Source of the DNA: Phenylobacterium sp.
Lineage (GTDB): Bacteria > Pseudomonadota > Alphaproteobacteria > Caulobacterales > Caulobacteraceae
Assembly: GCF_030651185.1 (NCBI RefSeq)
Contig: NZ_JAUSCJ010000013.1
Span: forward strand, 1-64,000
Direction of reading: 5' to 3'
DNA length: 64,000 nt
Part shown: positions 15,770-23,566 of the stretch, piece after piece
Position numbering within the stretch: the stretch's first letter is position 1
How the letters are laid out: each line of letters starts with the position of its first letter
Notes under the pieces: generated by a model
The model's input: the letters and a program-made list of their open reading frames with translations, nothing else
Databases searched by the model: none
Told to the model about the DNA's origin: nothing
Translations under genes and position numbers: made by a program

Positions 15770-16636
15770 ATGGAAGGCCCCACCTCCCACTTCTATTTCT
15801 CGCAGCGCCTGCGCCTGCACTATGTCGACTGGGGAAACGCCGGCGCCCCGCCCCTGCTGCTGATCCACGGCGGCCGCGATCACTGCCGCAACTGGGACTG
15901 GGTCGCCGCGCGGCTGGCCGACCGCTACCACATCATCGCCCCGGACCTGCGCGGCCACGGCGACAGCGCCTGGGCGATCGGCGGCGGCTATGACCAGGCC
16001 GCCTACCTCTACGACATCGCCCAGCTGGTGCATCAGACCGGCCTGGCCCCGGTGACCATCATCGCCCACTCGCTGGGCGCCGGCATCGCCCTGAACTACT
16101 GCGGCACCTTCCCCGAGACGGTCAGCAAGGTCATCGCCATCGAGGGCCTGGGCGCCTCCCCCAAGGTGATCGCCGAGCAGGCCGCCCGCAGCGTCGACCA
16201 GCGCCTGCGTGACGCCATCAAGGACCGCCGCGAGAACTCCGGCCGCGCGCCGCGCCGCTATGCCAGCCTCGACGAGGCCACCGCCCGCATGGCCCAGGAG
16301 AACCCCCACCTCAGCCCCGACCAGGCCCGCCACCTGACGGTCCACGGCGCCCACCAGAACGAGGACGACACCTGGTCGTGGAAGTTCGACAACCACACCC
16401 GCTGGGGCGGCGGCAGCCTCTCCCACGCCGACCAGCACCACCTCTGGCGCCAGATCACCGCCCCAGTCCTGCTGGCCCGAGGCGCCGAGTCCTGGGCGTC
16501 GGACCCCGTCCTCGACGGCCGCATCCAGAACTTCCGCAACGCTCGCCTGGTGAATTTCGAAGGTGCGGGCCACTGGGTGCACCACGACAGGCTGGAGGCC
16601 TTCATGGCCGAGACCGAGGCGTTCCTGGCGGAGTAG
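15770..16636 (+). CDS. Alpha/beta hydrolase
   Basis: The 288-residue protein has the alpha/beta hydrolase elements: oxyanion-hole HGGRDHCRNW (~34-43), APDLRGHGDS (~61-70), the nucleophile elbow AHSLGAG (Ser ~102) and a C-terminal GAGHWVHHD carrying the catalytic histidine. It resembles epoxide hydrolase/haloalkane dehalogenase-like enzymes in outline but with a serine nucleophile, so an esterase or C-C hydrolase is more likely. It is divergent from the acyl-CoA synthetase gene, with a 132-bp promoter region between them. Confidence 0.85.
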   Translation: MEGPTSHFYFSQRLRLHYVDWGNAGAPPLLLIHGGRDHCRNWDWVAARLADRYHIIAPDLRGHGDSAWAIGGGYDQAAYLYDIAQLVHQTGLAPVTIIAHSLGAGIALNYCGTFPETVSKVIAIEGLGASPKVIAEQAARSVDQRLRDAIKDRRENSGRAPRRYASLDEATARMAQENPHLSPDQARHLTVHGAHQNEDDTWSWKFDNHTRWGGGSLSHADQHHLWRQITAPVLLARGAESWASDPVLDGRIQNFRNARLVNFEGAGHWVHHDRLEAFMAETEAFLAE

Positions 16637-16713
16637 CCGGCGGAGGCGGCAGCCCCCACGCCCGTCATTCTAAGCCTCGCGCCTAGGACTCCTCTGTCGG
16701 CCGCGCAAGGTAC

Positions 16714-16941
16714 CTACGGCTCAGTGGAAATGTCAGCAAAGGGCATTGGCGCGTCGAGCGGAAGAGCGGCCACTTCGGCGGCTTGCTGCTCAGCCTGCGC
16801 GATTTGCTGAGCCAGCGCGTCGCCCAAGCTCGACGATCGGAAGACAGCTGGAGCCGCGCAACTCACACCCCCAAATGCCGAACCCAAGGCCCCGCCCCGG
16901 ACAGCGTCGAGGCCCGAGACACCGAGGCGCTCCGGGAGCAC
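16714..16941 (-). CDS. Possible small protein of unknown function
   Basis: A 75-codon frame starts at a GTG (16941), 15 bases beyond the LacI stop, and contains an Ala/Gln-rich amphipathic stretch, DALAQQIAQAEQQAAEVAAL. Codon use is moderately gene-like but less biased than its neighbours, and no ribosome site is evident. It could be a real short gene after the LacI gene or the tail of a lost one. The rest of the 16637-16955 gap shows nothing else. Confidence 0.3.
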   Translation of the reverse strand: MLPERLGVSGLDAVRGGALGSAFGGVSCAAPAVFRSSSLGDALAQQIAQAEQQAAEVAALPLDAPMPFADISTEP

Positions 16942-16955
16942 CGGGCCTCTGAACC

Positions 16956-17996
16956 CTACCCCACCTTCCCCGTCGACCCTCGCACCACCAGCTGCGGCGC
17001 CACCTCGTGCGCGTCGGCGCGCTTCTCGCGCAGGGCGTTGGGCACCAGCATCTCGCCGGCCATCCGGCCCATGTCGCGCAAGGGGAGCCGCACCGAGGTC
17101 ATCGGCGGCCAGAGGCGCACGGCGATGGGGGCGTCGTCATAGCCCACCACCGAGCAGTCCTCGGGGATCGACAGGCCCATCTCGCGGGCGGCGGTGTAGA
17201 CCCCGGTGGCCATCTCGTCGTTGAGGCAGAAGATGGCGGTGGGGCGCTGCTCCATGCGGAACAGCTCCAGGGCCGCGGCGTGGCCGCTCTCATAGGTATA
17301 GGCGCCGACCTTGTCATAGGCCGGGTCCAGGCTCAGGCCGGCCTCGGCCAGGCCTTCCTCGAACCCCTTCTTCCGCTCGATGGAGCTGCGGAAGGTGGGG
17401 GGGCCGGAGATCAGGGCGATGCGGGTGTGGCCGAGGTCGGCCAGGTGGCGGGCGGCCTGGGCGGCGCCGCGGCCATCGTGGCTGACCAGCATGCGGTCGG
17501 GCTCGTCCAGGGCCACCGAGCCGATGCGCACATAGGGGACGTCCAGCTCGCGCAGCAGGGCGGCCAGCTTCTCGTCCTCCGAGACCGGCGAGGGCAGGAC
17601 CACGGCGAACAGCTTCTGGCGCTCCACGAAGTCGCGCATGTCGGCCAGCAGGCGCGGCGAGTTACGGTCCACCGGGCGGACCACCAGCTCGAAGCCCGAG
17701 CCGGCCATGGCGTCCAGCAGGCCCTGCTGGTGGCTGATGGTGTGCTGGGGGTTGGGGTTGTCGTAGATCAGCCCCACCAGGAAGGAGCGGCGGAAGGCCA
17801 GGCCGCGGGCCTGCGGGTCAGGGACGTAGCCCGTCTCGCGCATGATCTCCAGGACCGCCTTGCGGGTCTCCTCCTTGACGAAGGGGCTCTCATTGATGAC
17901 CCGGCTGACGGTCTTCTTCGACACCCCGGCCAGGCGGGCGACGTCGTTGATGGTGTGCCGCTTGGCCTTGTCGGCGCCTGGGTCGCGTGTCGCCAC
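16956..17996 (-). CDS. LacI-family transcriptional regulator (pectin/uronate locus)
   Basis: The 346-residue protein has a LacI helix-turn-helix at residues 14-62 (TINDVARLAGVSKKTVSRVI, NESPFVKEETRKAVL) and a periplasmic-binding-protein-like sensor domain with YVRIGSVALDEP, LGHTRIALISGPP and AIFCLNDEMATGVYTAA. It is downstream of and co-oriented with the pectate lyase gene. ATGACACCGG occurs both just upstream of this gene (18021-18030) and in the divergent promoter of the lyase and hydratase (19532-19541), so it probably controls these genes and itself, responding to a pectin-derived sugar acid. The start is GTG. Confidence 0.85.
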   Translation of the reverse strand: MATRDPGADKAKRHTINDVARLAGVSKKTVSRVINESPFVKEETRKAVLEIMRETGYVPDPQARGLAFRRSFLVGLIYDNPNPQHTISHQQGLLDAMAGSGFELVVRPVDRNSPRLLADMRDFVERQKLFAVVLPSPVSEDEKLAALLRELDVPYVRIGSVALDEPDRMLVSHDGRGAAQAARHLADLGHTRIALISGPPTFRSSIERKKGFEEGLAEAGLSLDPAYDKVGAYTYESGHAAALELFRMEQRPTAIFCLNDEMATGVYTAAREMGLSIPEDCSVVGYDDAPIAVRLWPPMTSVRLPLRDMGRMAGEMLVPNALREKRADAHEVAPQLVVRGSTGKVG

Positions 17997-18014
17997 GGGG
18001 GAAATGTCCTCAAT

Positions 18015-18030
18015 CTTGTCCCGGTGTCAT
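18015..18030 (-). promoter_or_regulatory. Candidate LacI operator upstream of the lacI-like gene
   Basis: The minus strand reads ATGACACCGGGACAAG, sharing the 10-mer ATGACACCGG with the site at 19531-19547. It lies 19-34 bases upstream of the regulator's start codon, as expected for autoregulation. LacI-family sites commonly have a central CG or CCGG. The assignment rests on two occurrences only. Confidence 0.45.
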
Positions 18031-18149
18031 AGCCTGCGCCTCGGGGTGCGCCAAGCGGGCCTGATGCCGAGGGAGGGACGGCGGCATCATGGGGTATGAG
18101 CCGCCTGTTGCGCCTCGATCGGCGGCACGAGGCCGCCGCCAGGTCGGCC

Positions 18150-19478
18150 CTAGGTGCCCTTGGCCTTGGAACTGGAATCCAGCACTTCGGGCCGCCTGGG
18201 GGTCATGTCGGTGAGGTTCCAGTCGGCCTCGTTGAACGGGCGCGCCGTCGGCTTATGGGTCGGGTAGCCGTGCAGGGCCTGCTCGGAATCGATGATCGTC
18301 CCGCGGCCCTCGGCCACGTCGGCCAGCAGCCGGACGTCGTCGAAGTCCCGGTCCCAGGGGCGGGCGCCGACGTTCATCAGCACCGACTTCTGCACGTCCA
18401 TGGCGGCCATCGGCTTGAAGCCCTCCGGCCAGGTCGGAGGGGTCCTGGTCTCGATGATCCTGGCCCGGCTGGTGGTGTAGCGGCCCAGCATCGGCAGCGG
18501 CCGGCCGATGCGGTCCACGGCGATGTTGTCGCGGCCGTAGTACGCCACATCCCCGTCGCCCCCGAGCTCGAAGAAGGCCACCTGGTCGGGGGTGGAAATT
18601 CCCGCCCGCATGGCGTTGCCCACCGCCACGATCTGGCCGGTCTCATAGGGGTGATCGCCCCACTCATTGGCCTGCAGGTTGTAGTGCAGGATTCGCTGGC
18701 CGGGGTTGAAGATCAGGTTGTTGGCCATCACCGCCCGCGCCCCGCCCTTGAACAGGGCGTTGCGCTCATAGTTGTGGGCATAGAGGTTGCCGACGATCAG
18801 CAGGTCGCTGGCGTTGTCGTGGATCAGGCTGCCCTTGGAGTGCTCGATCTTGGCGTGGGTCGAATAGGCCAGGCTCTCGGCGATGATGTTGTTGGAATAG
18901 GTGATCCGGTGCGAGGTCGCCGCCCGCCAGTCGTCCGGGGTCTTGCCGATGAACCTCAGGCCGGAGACCGACAGGTTCTCGTCGGTGGCCCAGGTGAAGG
19001 TGCAGTGGTCGACGATGATGTTGTAGGCCCCGCTCACCGTGGAGAAGGCGTCCTCGTCCCAGCCGCTCTTCTTGAGCTGGCCGGCCTCGCCGGGACGGAC
19101 CCGGATGTGCCGCAGGACGACGTCGTGGGCCGAGACGTCCATGCCGCCGCGGATCAGGGTGATTCCCGGTGACGGCGCCGTCTGGCCGGCGATGGTCAGG
19201 AAGGGTTCGGTGATCCTGATGGTCTTGCGGTCGAGGTCGATCACCCCGCCCACCTCGAAGACCACGATGCGCGGCCCCTTGGCTTCCACCGCCTCGCGGA
19301 AGGAGCCCGGTCCCTCACTGGCCAGGGTCGTGACCCTGAGGATCCGCCCGCCGCGCCCGCCCGGCGTGGTCGCCGCCCAGCCCTGCGCGCCCGGGAAGGC
19401 CAGGGGCTCGGCCGCCTGAACCTCGGCGGCGGCCAGCAGGATCGAAAACAGCGCCACGGCGGCCAGGCGAATACCCAT
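18150..19478 (-). CDS. Pectate lyase-like protein, polysaccharide lyase family 1
   Basis: The 442-residue exported protein has a signal peptide (MGIRLAAVALFSILLAAAEV, cleavage near QAA) and the PL1 start FPGAQGWAATTPGGRGGRIL, followed by right-handed beta-helix coils. The block YNIIVDHCTFTWATDENLS matches the PL1 calcium-site region (vWIDHCtfS..D). It should cleave polygalacturonate by beta-elimination in the periplasm or outside the cell. The ATG at 19478 follows GGGAGAG. It is divergent from the hydratase gene, with a candidate LacI operator between them, and its own regulator lies downstream. Confidence 0.88.
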   Translation of the reverse strand: MGIRLAAVALFSILLAAAEVQAAEPLAFPGAQGWAATTPGGRGGRILRVTTLASEGPGSFREAVEAKGPRIVVFEVGGVIDLDRKTIRITEPFLTIAGQTAPSPGITLIRGGMDVSAHDVVLRHIRVRPGEAGQLKKSGWDEDAFSTVSGAYNIIVDHCTFTWATDENLSVSGLRFIGKTPDDWRAATSHRITYSNNIIAESLAYSTHAKIEHSKGSLIHDNASDLLIVGNLYAHNYERNALFKGGARAVMANNLIFNPGQRILHYNLQANEWGDHPYETGQIVAVGNAMRAGISTPDQVAFFELGGDGDVAYYGRDNIAVDRIGRPLPMLGRYTTSRARIIETRTPPTWPEGFKPMAAMDVQKSVLMNVGARPWDRDFDDVRLLADVAEGRGTIIDSEQALHGYPTHKPTARPFNEADWNLTDMTPRRPEVLDSSSKAKGT

Positions 19479-19530
19479 GGAAGCTCTCCCTGATGCCCCT
19501 TGAAATTGCGAATTTGGGACTTGATTTGAA

Positions 19531-19547
19531 AATGACACCGGTTTCCT
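19531..19547. promoter_or_regulatory. Candidate LacI operator in the lyase/hydratase divergent promoter
   Basis: AATGACACCGGTTTCCT is an imperfect palindrome centred on CCGG, lying between the divergent starts at 19478 and 19599. It shares ATGACACCGG with the site in front of the LacI gene. It is probably the operator for induction of pectate lyase and the hydratase-transporter pair. Confidence 0.5.
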
Positions 19548-19598
19548 CTAGAGACAACAGCGCCTTTCGAGGGCGAGCGGGTGGGGAGGCGATTTCGC

Positions 19599-20429
19599 GT
19601 GAGCGTTCCGGCGGCAAGCATGGCAGATGGCTTTCCCATCGACGACGTGGCGGCGCGGTTTGTCCGCGCCCGGCGTTCGGCGACCGCCCTTTCCGACTAT
19701 CCCGGCCCCGTGCCGAGCGATCTTGCCACCGGTTACCGCGTTCAGGACGCCGCGCTAAAACTCTGGCCCGACGAGGTGATCGGCTGGAAGGTCGGTCGGG
19801 TGCCGCCCGAGCATGAGGAACGCCTGAAGAGCAACCGCATCTGTGGCCCGGTCTTCGCCAAGTCCCTGTGGCATGTGACGCCCGGCGACGTGACGCCCTT
19901 CCCGGTCTTCGAGGGCGGGTTCGCCGCCGTGGAGGCCGAGTATGTGGCCCGCATCGCCTTCGACGCCCCGGCCGACAAGCTGACCTGGACCACGCAGGAG
20001 GCCGCCGAGCTGATCGGCGCCCTGCACATCGGCATGGAGCCGGCCGGCAGCCCCCTGGCCAGCATCAACATCCTGGGGCCCACGGTTGTTGTCTCCGACT
20101 TCGGCAACAACGCCGGCCTGATGGTGGGCGCAGAGATCGTCGACTGGCGTCGCCGCCGCATCGAGGACCTGCGCTGCGAGACCGTGATCGAGGGTCAGGT
20201 CGTGGGCCAGGGCGGCGCCTTCCTGCTGCCGGGCGGCCCGGTGGAATCCATCCGCTTCCTGGCCGAGAACACCGCCCGGCGCGGCCGCCCGCTGACGGCC
20301 GGCATGTACATCTGCACCGGCGCCGCGGCCGGCATCCATGACATCGCCGCCGGCCAGACCGGCGCCGTACGCTTCGAGGGCTTTGGCGAGATCGCCTGCC
20401 GCGCCTACCCAGCCAAGCCGGCCGATTGA
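19599..20429 (+). CDS. 2-keto-4-pentenoate hydratase family protein
   Basis: The 276-residue protein belongs to the FAH-superfamily hydratases: VIGWKVGRVPPEHEERLKSN (~50-70), VFEGGFAAVEAEYVARI with the metal-ligand glutamates, and ALHIGMEPAGSPLASINILG. Family members add water to 2-keto-4-enoates or decarboxylate 4-oxalocrotonate. In this locus it may act on a keto-acid produced from uronates; that is inference. I chose the GTG at 19599 because GGGGAGG ends 9 bases before it; an ATG at 19620 (MADGFPID) is the alternative. An MFS gene follows after 82 bases. Confidence 0.8.
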   Translation: MSVPAASMADGFPIDDVAARFVRARRSATALSDYPGPVPSDLATGYRVQDAALKLWPDEVIGWKVGRVPPEHEERLKSNRICGPVFAKSLWHVTPGDVTPFPVFEGGFAAVEAEYVARIAFDAPADKLTWTTQEAAELIGALHIGMEPAGSPLASINILGPTVVVSDFGNNAGLMVGAEIVDWRRRRIEDLRCETVIEGQVVGQGGAFLLPGGPVESIRFLAENTARRGRPLTAGMYICTGAAAGIHDIAAGQTGAVRFEGFGEIACRAYPAKPAD

Positions 20430-20511
20430 CGAGACAACCCTTCCCGCTCGGCGATGGCGGGGAGGTTCAAGAGATGTCGCCAAGGCGAAGAAACAAAAGG
20501 GCGTTCTGTCC

Positions 20512-21795
20512 ATGACCACCACCGACACCGGGCCTGCCGTCACGGCGGACGGCAAGATGACGCGCCGCCGCTGGGTGATCTGCGCCCTGCTCTTCACCGC
20601 CGTGGTGATCAACTATGTCGACCGGCAGATGCTGGGGGTGCTCAAGCCCTTCATGTCCGACGAGATGGGCTGGAGCGAGACCGACTATGCCGATATCGTC
20701 TTCTATTTCCAGGCCGCCTACGCCGCCTCCTATCTGCTGTTCGGGGCCTTCGTGGACCGGGTGGGCGCCAAGATCGGCTACGCCTCGGCCTTCATCATCT
20801 GGCAGCTGGCCCACATCGCCCATGCCGGCGCGAGCACCCTCAGCCAGTTCTTCCTGGTCCGGGTCCTGCTCGGGGTCGGCGAAGGGGGCAACTTCCCGGG
20901 CGGGGTGAAGGCCGTCACCGAGTGGTTCCCCAAGAAGGAGCGGGCCTTCGCCACCGGCATCTTCAACGCCGGGGCCAATATCGGGGCGGTGGTCACCCCC
21001 CTGGTCGCCCCCATGATCATGCTGGCCTATGGCTGGCGGGCGGCCTTCATCATCACCGGCGTGATCGGCATGCTGTGGATCGTGGCCTGGCTGATCATGT
21101 ACCGGTCGCCCGAGCAGGAGCCCAAGGTCAACGCCGCCGAACTCGCCCACATCCGGTCCGATCCCGAGGACTCCGACCAGAAGGTCAGCTGGCTGAAGGT
21201 GGCGACCAAGCGCGAGACCTGGGCCTATGCGCTGGGCAAGTTCCTGATCGATCCGGTCTGGTGGATGCTGCTGTTCTGGCTGCCCGACTACTTCAAGAAG
21301 ACCTTCGACCTGAACGTCACGACCTTCGGCCTGGTGCTGGCGGCGGTCTATCTGATCTCCGACGTCGGCAGCGTTGGCGGCGGCTGGATGTCCTCGCGCC
21401 TGATGAAGGCCGGGCGCAGCCTGAACTTCTCGCGCAAGATCACCATGCTGATCTGCGCGGTCGCCACCCTGCCCTACTTCTTCATCAACCAGATTCACGA
21501 TCTGTGGCTGGCCACCGCCGTTGTGGGCCTCGTCGCCGCCGCGCACCAAGCGTTCTCGGCCAACCTCTACACCCTGCCTGGAGATGTCTTCCCGCGCAGC
21601 GCCGTGGGCTCCGTCATCGGCATCGGCGGGATGCTGGGGGGCATCGGCGGCATGGTGATGGCCAAGTCGGTGGGTCAGGTGCTGGAGCAGGCTGGCGGCT
21701 ACGGCCCGATCTTCGCGGTCTGCGGCTGCATCTACTTCCTGGCCCTGCTGGCGGTCCACCTGCTCTCGCCGAGGCTTGCGCCCGCCAGGATCTAA
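20512..21795 (+). CDS. MFS transporter, ExuT/hexuronate (ACS family) type
   Basis: The 427-residue protein has 12 membrane segments and the anion:cation symporter pattern: VVINYVDRQMLGVLKPFM in the first segment, FVDRVGAKIG in loop 2-3 and VRVLLGVGEGGNFPGGVKAV in the fourth. This subgroup imports sugar acids such as galacturonate and glucuronate with protons. Next to a PL1 lyase and a LacI regulator, oligogalacturonide-derived uronates are the natural substrate guess. The ribosome site is weak; GGAGG occurs much earlier, at 20461. Confidence 0.85.
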   Translation: MTTTDTGPAVTADGKMTRRRWVICALLFTAVVINYVDRQMLGVLKPFMSDEMGWSETDYADIVFYFQAAYAASYLLFGAFVDRVGAKIGYASAFIIWQLAHIAHAGASTLSQFFLVRVLLGVGEGGNFPGGVKAVTEWFPKKERAFATGIFNAGANIGAVVTPLVAPMIMLAYGWRAAFIITGVIGMLWIVAWLIMYRSPEQEPKVNAAELAHIRSDPEDSDQKVSWLKVATKRETWAYALGKFLIDPVWWMLLFWLPDYFKKTFDLNVTTFGLVLAAVYLISDVGSVGGGWMSSRLMKAGRSLNFSRKITMLICAVATLPYFFINQIHDLWLATAVVGLVAAAHQAFSANLYTLPGDVFPRSAVGSVIGIGGMLGGIGGMVMAKSVGQVLEQAGGYGPIFAVCGCIYFLALLAVHLLSPRLAPARI

Positions 21796-21931
21796 GCGCG
21801 GACGACCCGGGACGCAGGCTTCGGGCCCTCGCGATGCGGGGCGCTCACGAGGCCGTATGACGCGGCGGCGTCTTCTCAAGTTGACGCCCCCGTCATTTTC
21901 CGCCAATGGGCTAGGTAACCGGAGAAACGAC

Positions 21932-23188
21932 ATGAGCGACGGATCAATCGACCTGAACAGCGACGCGCGCGCAAAGGTCTATGCGACCCCCCTGGAGCTG
22001 CTCGACCCGGCCCAGCCGGAACTGTTCCGCCAGGACGCGCACTGGGCCCTCTTCGAGCGCCTGCGCAAGGAGGACCCGGTCCACTACACCGCCGAGCATG
22101 AGTTCGGCCCGTACTGGTCGATCACCAAGTACAACGACATCATGACCGTGGACACCAACCACGAGGCCTTCTCCTCCGAGGGCGGCATCACCATCGCCAA
22201 CCAGGACGGCGGCGAAGGCCCCCTGCCCATGTTCATCGCCATGGACCCGCCCAAGCACGACGTGCAGCGCAAGACCGTCAGCCCGGTGGTCTCGCCCCAC
22301 AACCTGGCCATCCTTGAGCCGCTGATCCGCGAGCGCGCCGCCAAGATCCTCGACAGCCTGCCGATCGGCGAGGAGTTCGACTGGGTCGACAAGGTCTCCA
22401 TGGAACTGACCGCCATGACCCTGGCGACCCTGTTCGACATGCCGCAGGAAGATCGCCGCAAGCTGACCTACTGGTCGGACGTGGTCACCGCGGCGCCGGG
22501 CCAGGGCCTGATCGACACCATCGAGCAGAAGATGGAGATCTTCGTCGAGTACCACGCCTACTTCACCAAGCTGTGGAACGACCGGGTCAACGCCCCGCCC
22601 GCCGGCGACCTGATCTCCATGCTGGCCCACGGCGAGGCCACCCGGGACATGTCGCCCCGCGAGTACTTCGGCAACATCGTGCTGCTGACGGTCGGCGGCA
22701 ACGACACCACGCGGAACACCATTTCCGGCTCGGTCCTGGCGCTGAACCAGAACCCCGACCAATACGCCAAGCTGCGCGCCAATCCGTCCCTGATCCCGTC
22801 GATGGTCTCCGAGACCATCCGCTGGCAGACGCCGCTGGCCCATATGCGTCGCATCGCCACCCGGGACTTCGAACTGGGCGGCAAAACCATCAAGAAGGGC
22901 GACAAGGTCGTCATGTGGTACGTCTCGGGCAACCGCGACGATGAGGTGATCGCCAACCCGAACGCCTACATCATCGACCGCGAACGCCCCCGCCAGCACA
23001 TCTCCTTCGGCTTCGGCATCCACCGCTGCGTCGGCAACCGCCTGGCCGAACTGCAACTGAAGATCATCTGGGAGGAAATCCTGGCCCGCTTCCCCGATAT
23101 CCAGGTCGTGTCCGAGCCGAAGCGGGTCTATTCCAGCTTCGTGAAGGGCTACGAGAGCATGAAGGTGGTCATTCCCACCCGTTACTGA
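21932..23188 (+). CDS. Cytochrome P450, CYP153-like
   Basis: The 418-residue soluble P450 has the I-helix GGNDTTRNT, the ExxR pair ETIR, and the heme loop FGFGIHRCVGNRLAELQL with Cys366 as thiolate ligand. The stretch TVGGNDTTRNTISGSVLAL and the wording after the heme cysteine are those of CYP153-type alkane/terpenoid terminal hydroxylases. These need a ferredoxin and a ferredoxin reductase, neither of which is in the window. GGAG lies 8 bases upstream of the ATG. It is followed by a hairpin and a TonB receptor. Confidence 0.85.
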   Translation: MSDGSIDLNSDARAKVYATPLELLDPAQPELFRQDAHWALFERLRKEDPVHYTAEHEFGPYWSITKYNDIMTVDTNHEAFSSEGGITIANQDGGEGPLPMFIAMDPPKHDVQRKTVSPVVSPHNLAILEPLIRERAAKILDSLPIGEEFDWVDKVSMELTAMTLATLFDMPQEDRRKLTYWSDVVTAAPGQGLIDTIEQKMEIFVEYHAYFTKLWNDRVNAPPAGDLISMLAHGEATRDMSPREYFGNIVLLTVGGNDTTRNTISGSVLALNQNPDQYAKLRANPSLIPSMVSETIRWQTPLAHMRRIATRDFELGGKTIKKGDKVVMWYVSGNRDDEVIANPNAYIIDRERPRQHISFGFGIHRCVGNRLAELQLKIIWEEILARFPDIQVVSEPKRVYSSFVKGYESMKVVIPTRY

Positions 23189-23566
23189 TCACCCCCACAT
23201 ACTGACAGTATCGTCGAATAGAGGCGCCGCTCTCCGGAAAGGGGGGCGGCGTTTTCTCGTTGCGGTCAAACTCGCGGAAATCCCATGCCCACATTGGGGT
23301 TGCGGCGCGATATCCGAGTAACGTCGTTCTTTCGGAATACAGGTTGACCTAGGTGAAGGTTGGTATAACGGCGTTTTATTGACATGCTCGCGCAATTATA
23401 TGGTCAATTTTCACCTGATGACGTGCATCAGCATTACCCAAGGTCAAGTGTAACATTGAATTCGTTGAGAAATTGACCTCTATCCGAACGCCGTTCGAGT
23501 CTGCTATCTCGCAGTATTGCCGCCGAGAGCCGTACAAGAGCTCCGGACGCGTTGGGAGGTACTAGG
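23189..23566 (+). promoter_or_regulatory. Intergenic region: P450 terminator and TonB-receptor promoter region
   Basis: A hairpin (CGCCGC 23225-23230 / GCGGCG 23246-23251, then TTTTC) probably ends the P450 transcript. Further on the DNA is unusually AT-rich. TTGACC (23344) with TATAAC 14 nt later, and TTGACA (23379) with TTATAT 11 nt later, are promoter candidates. CTGATG-acgtg-CATCAG (23415-23431) is a perfect 6-bp inverted repeat that could be an operator. GGGAGG at 23554 is the ribosome site of the receptor. Confidence 0.5.

Noticed and set aside
20467-21933. 488-codon open frame on the minus strand opposite the MFS transporter
   Set aside because: His/Gly/Asp-rich antisense shadow with no recognisable features; the transporter reading is unambiguous.
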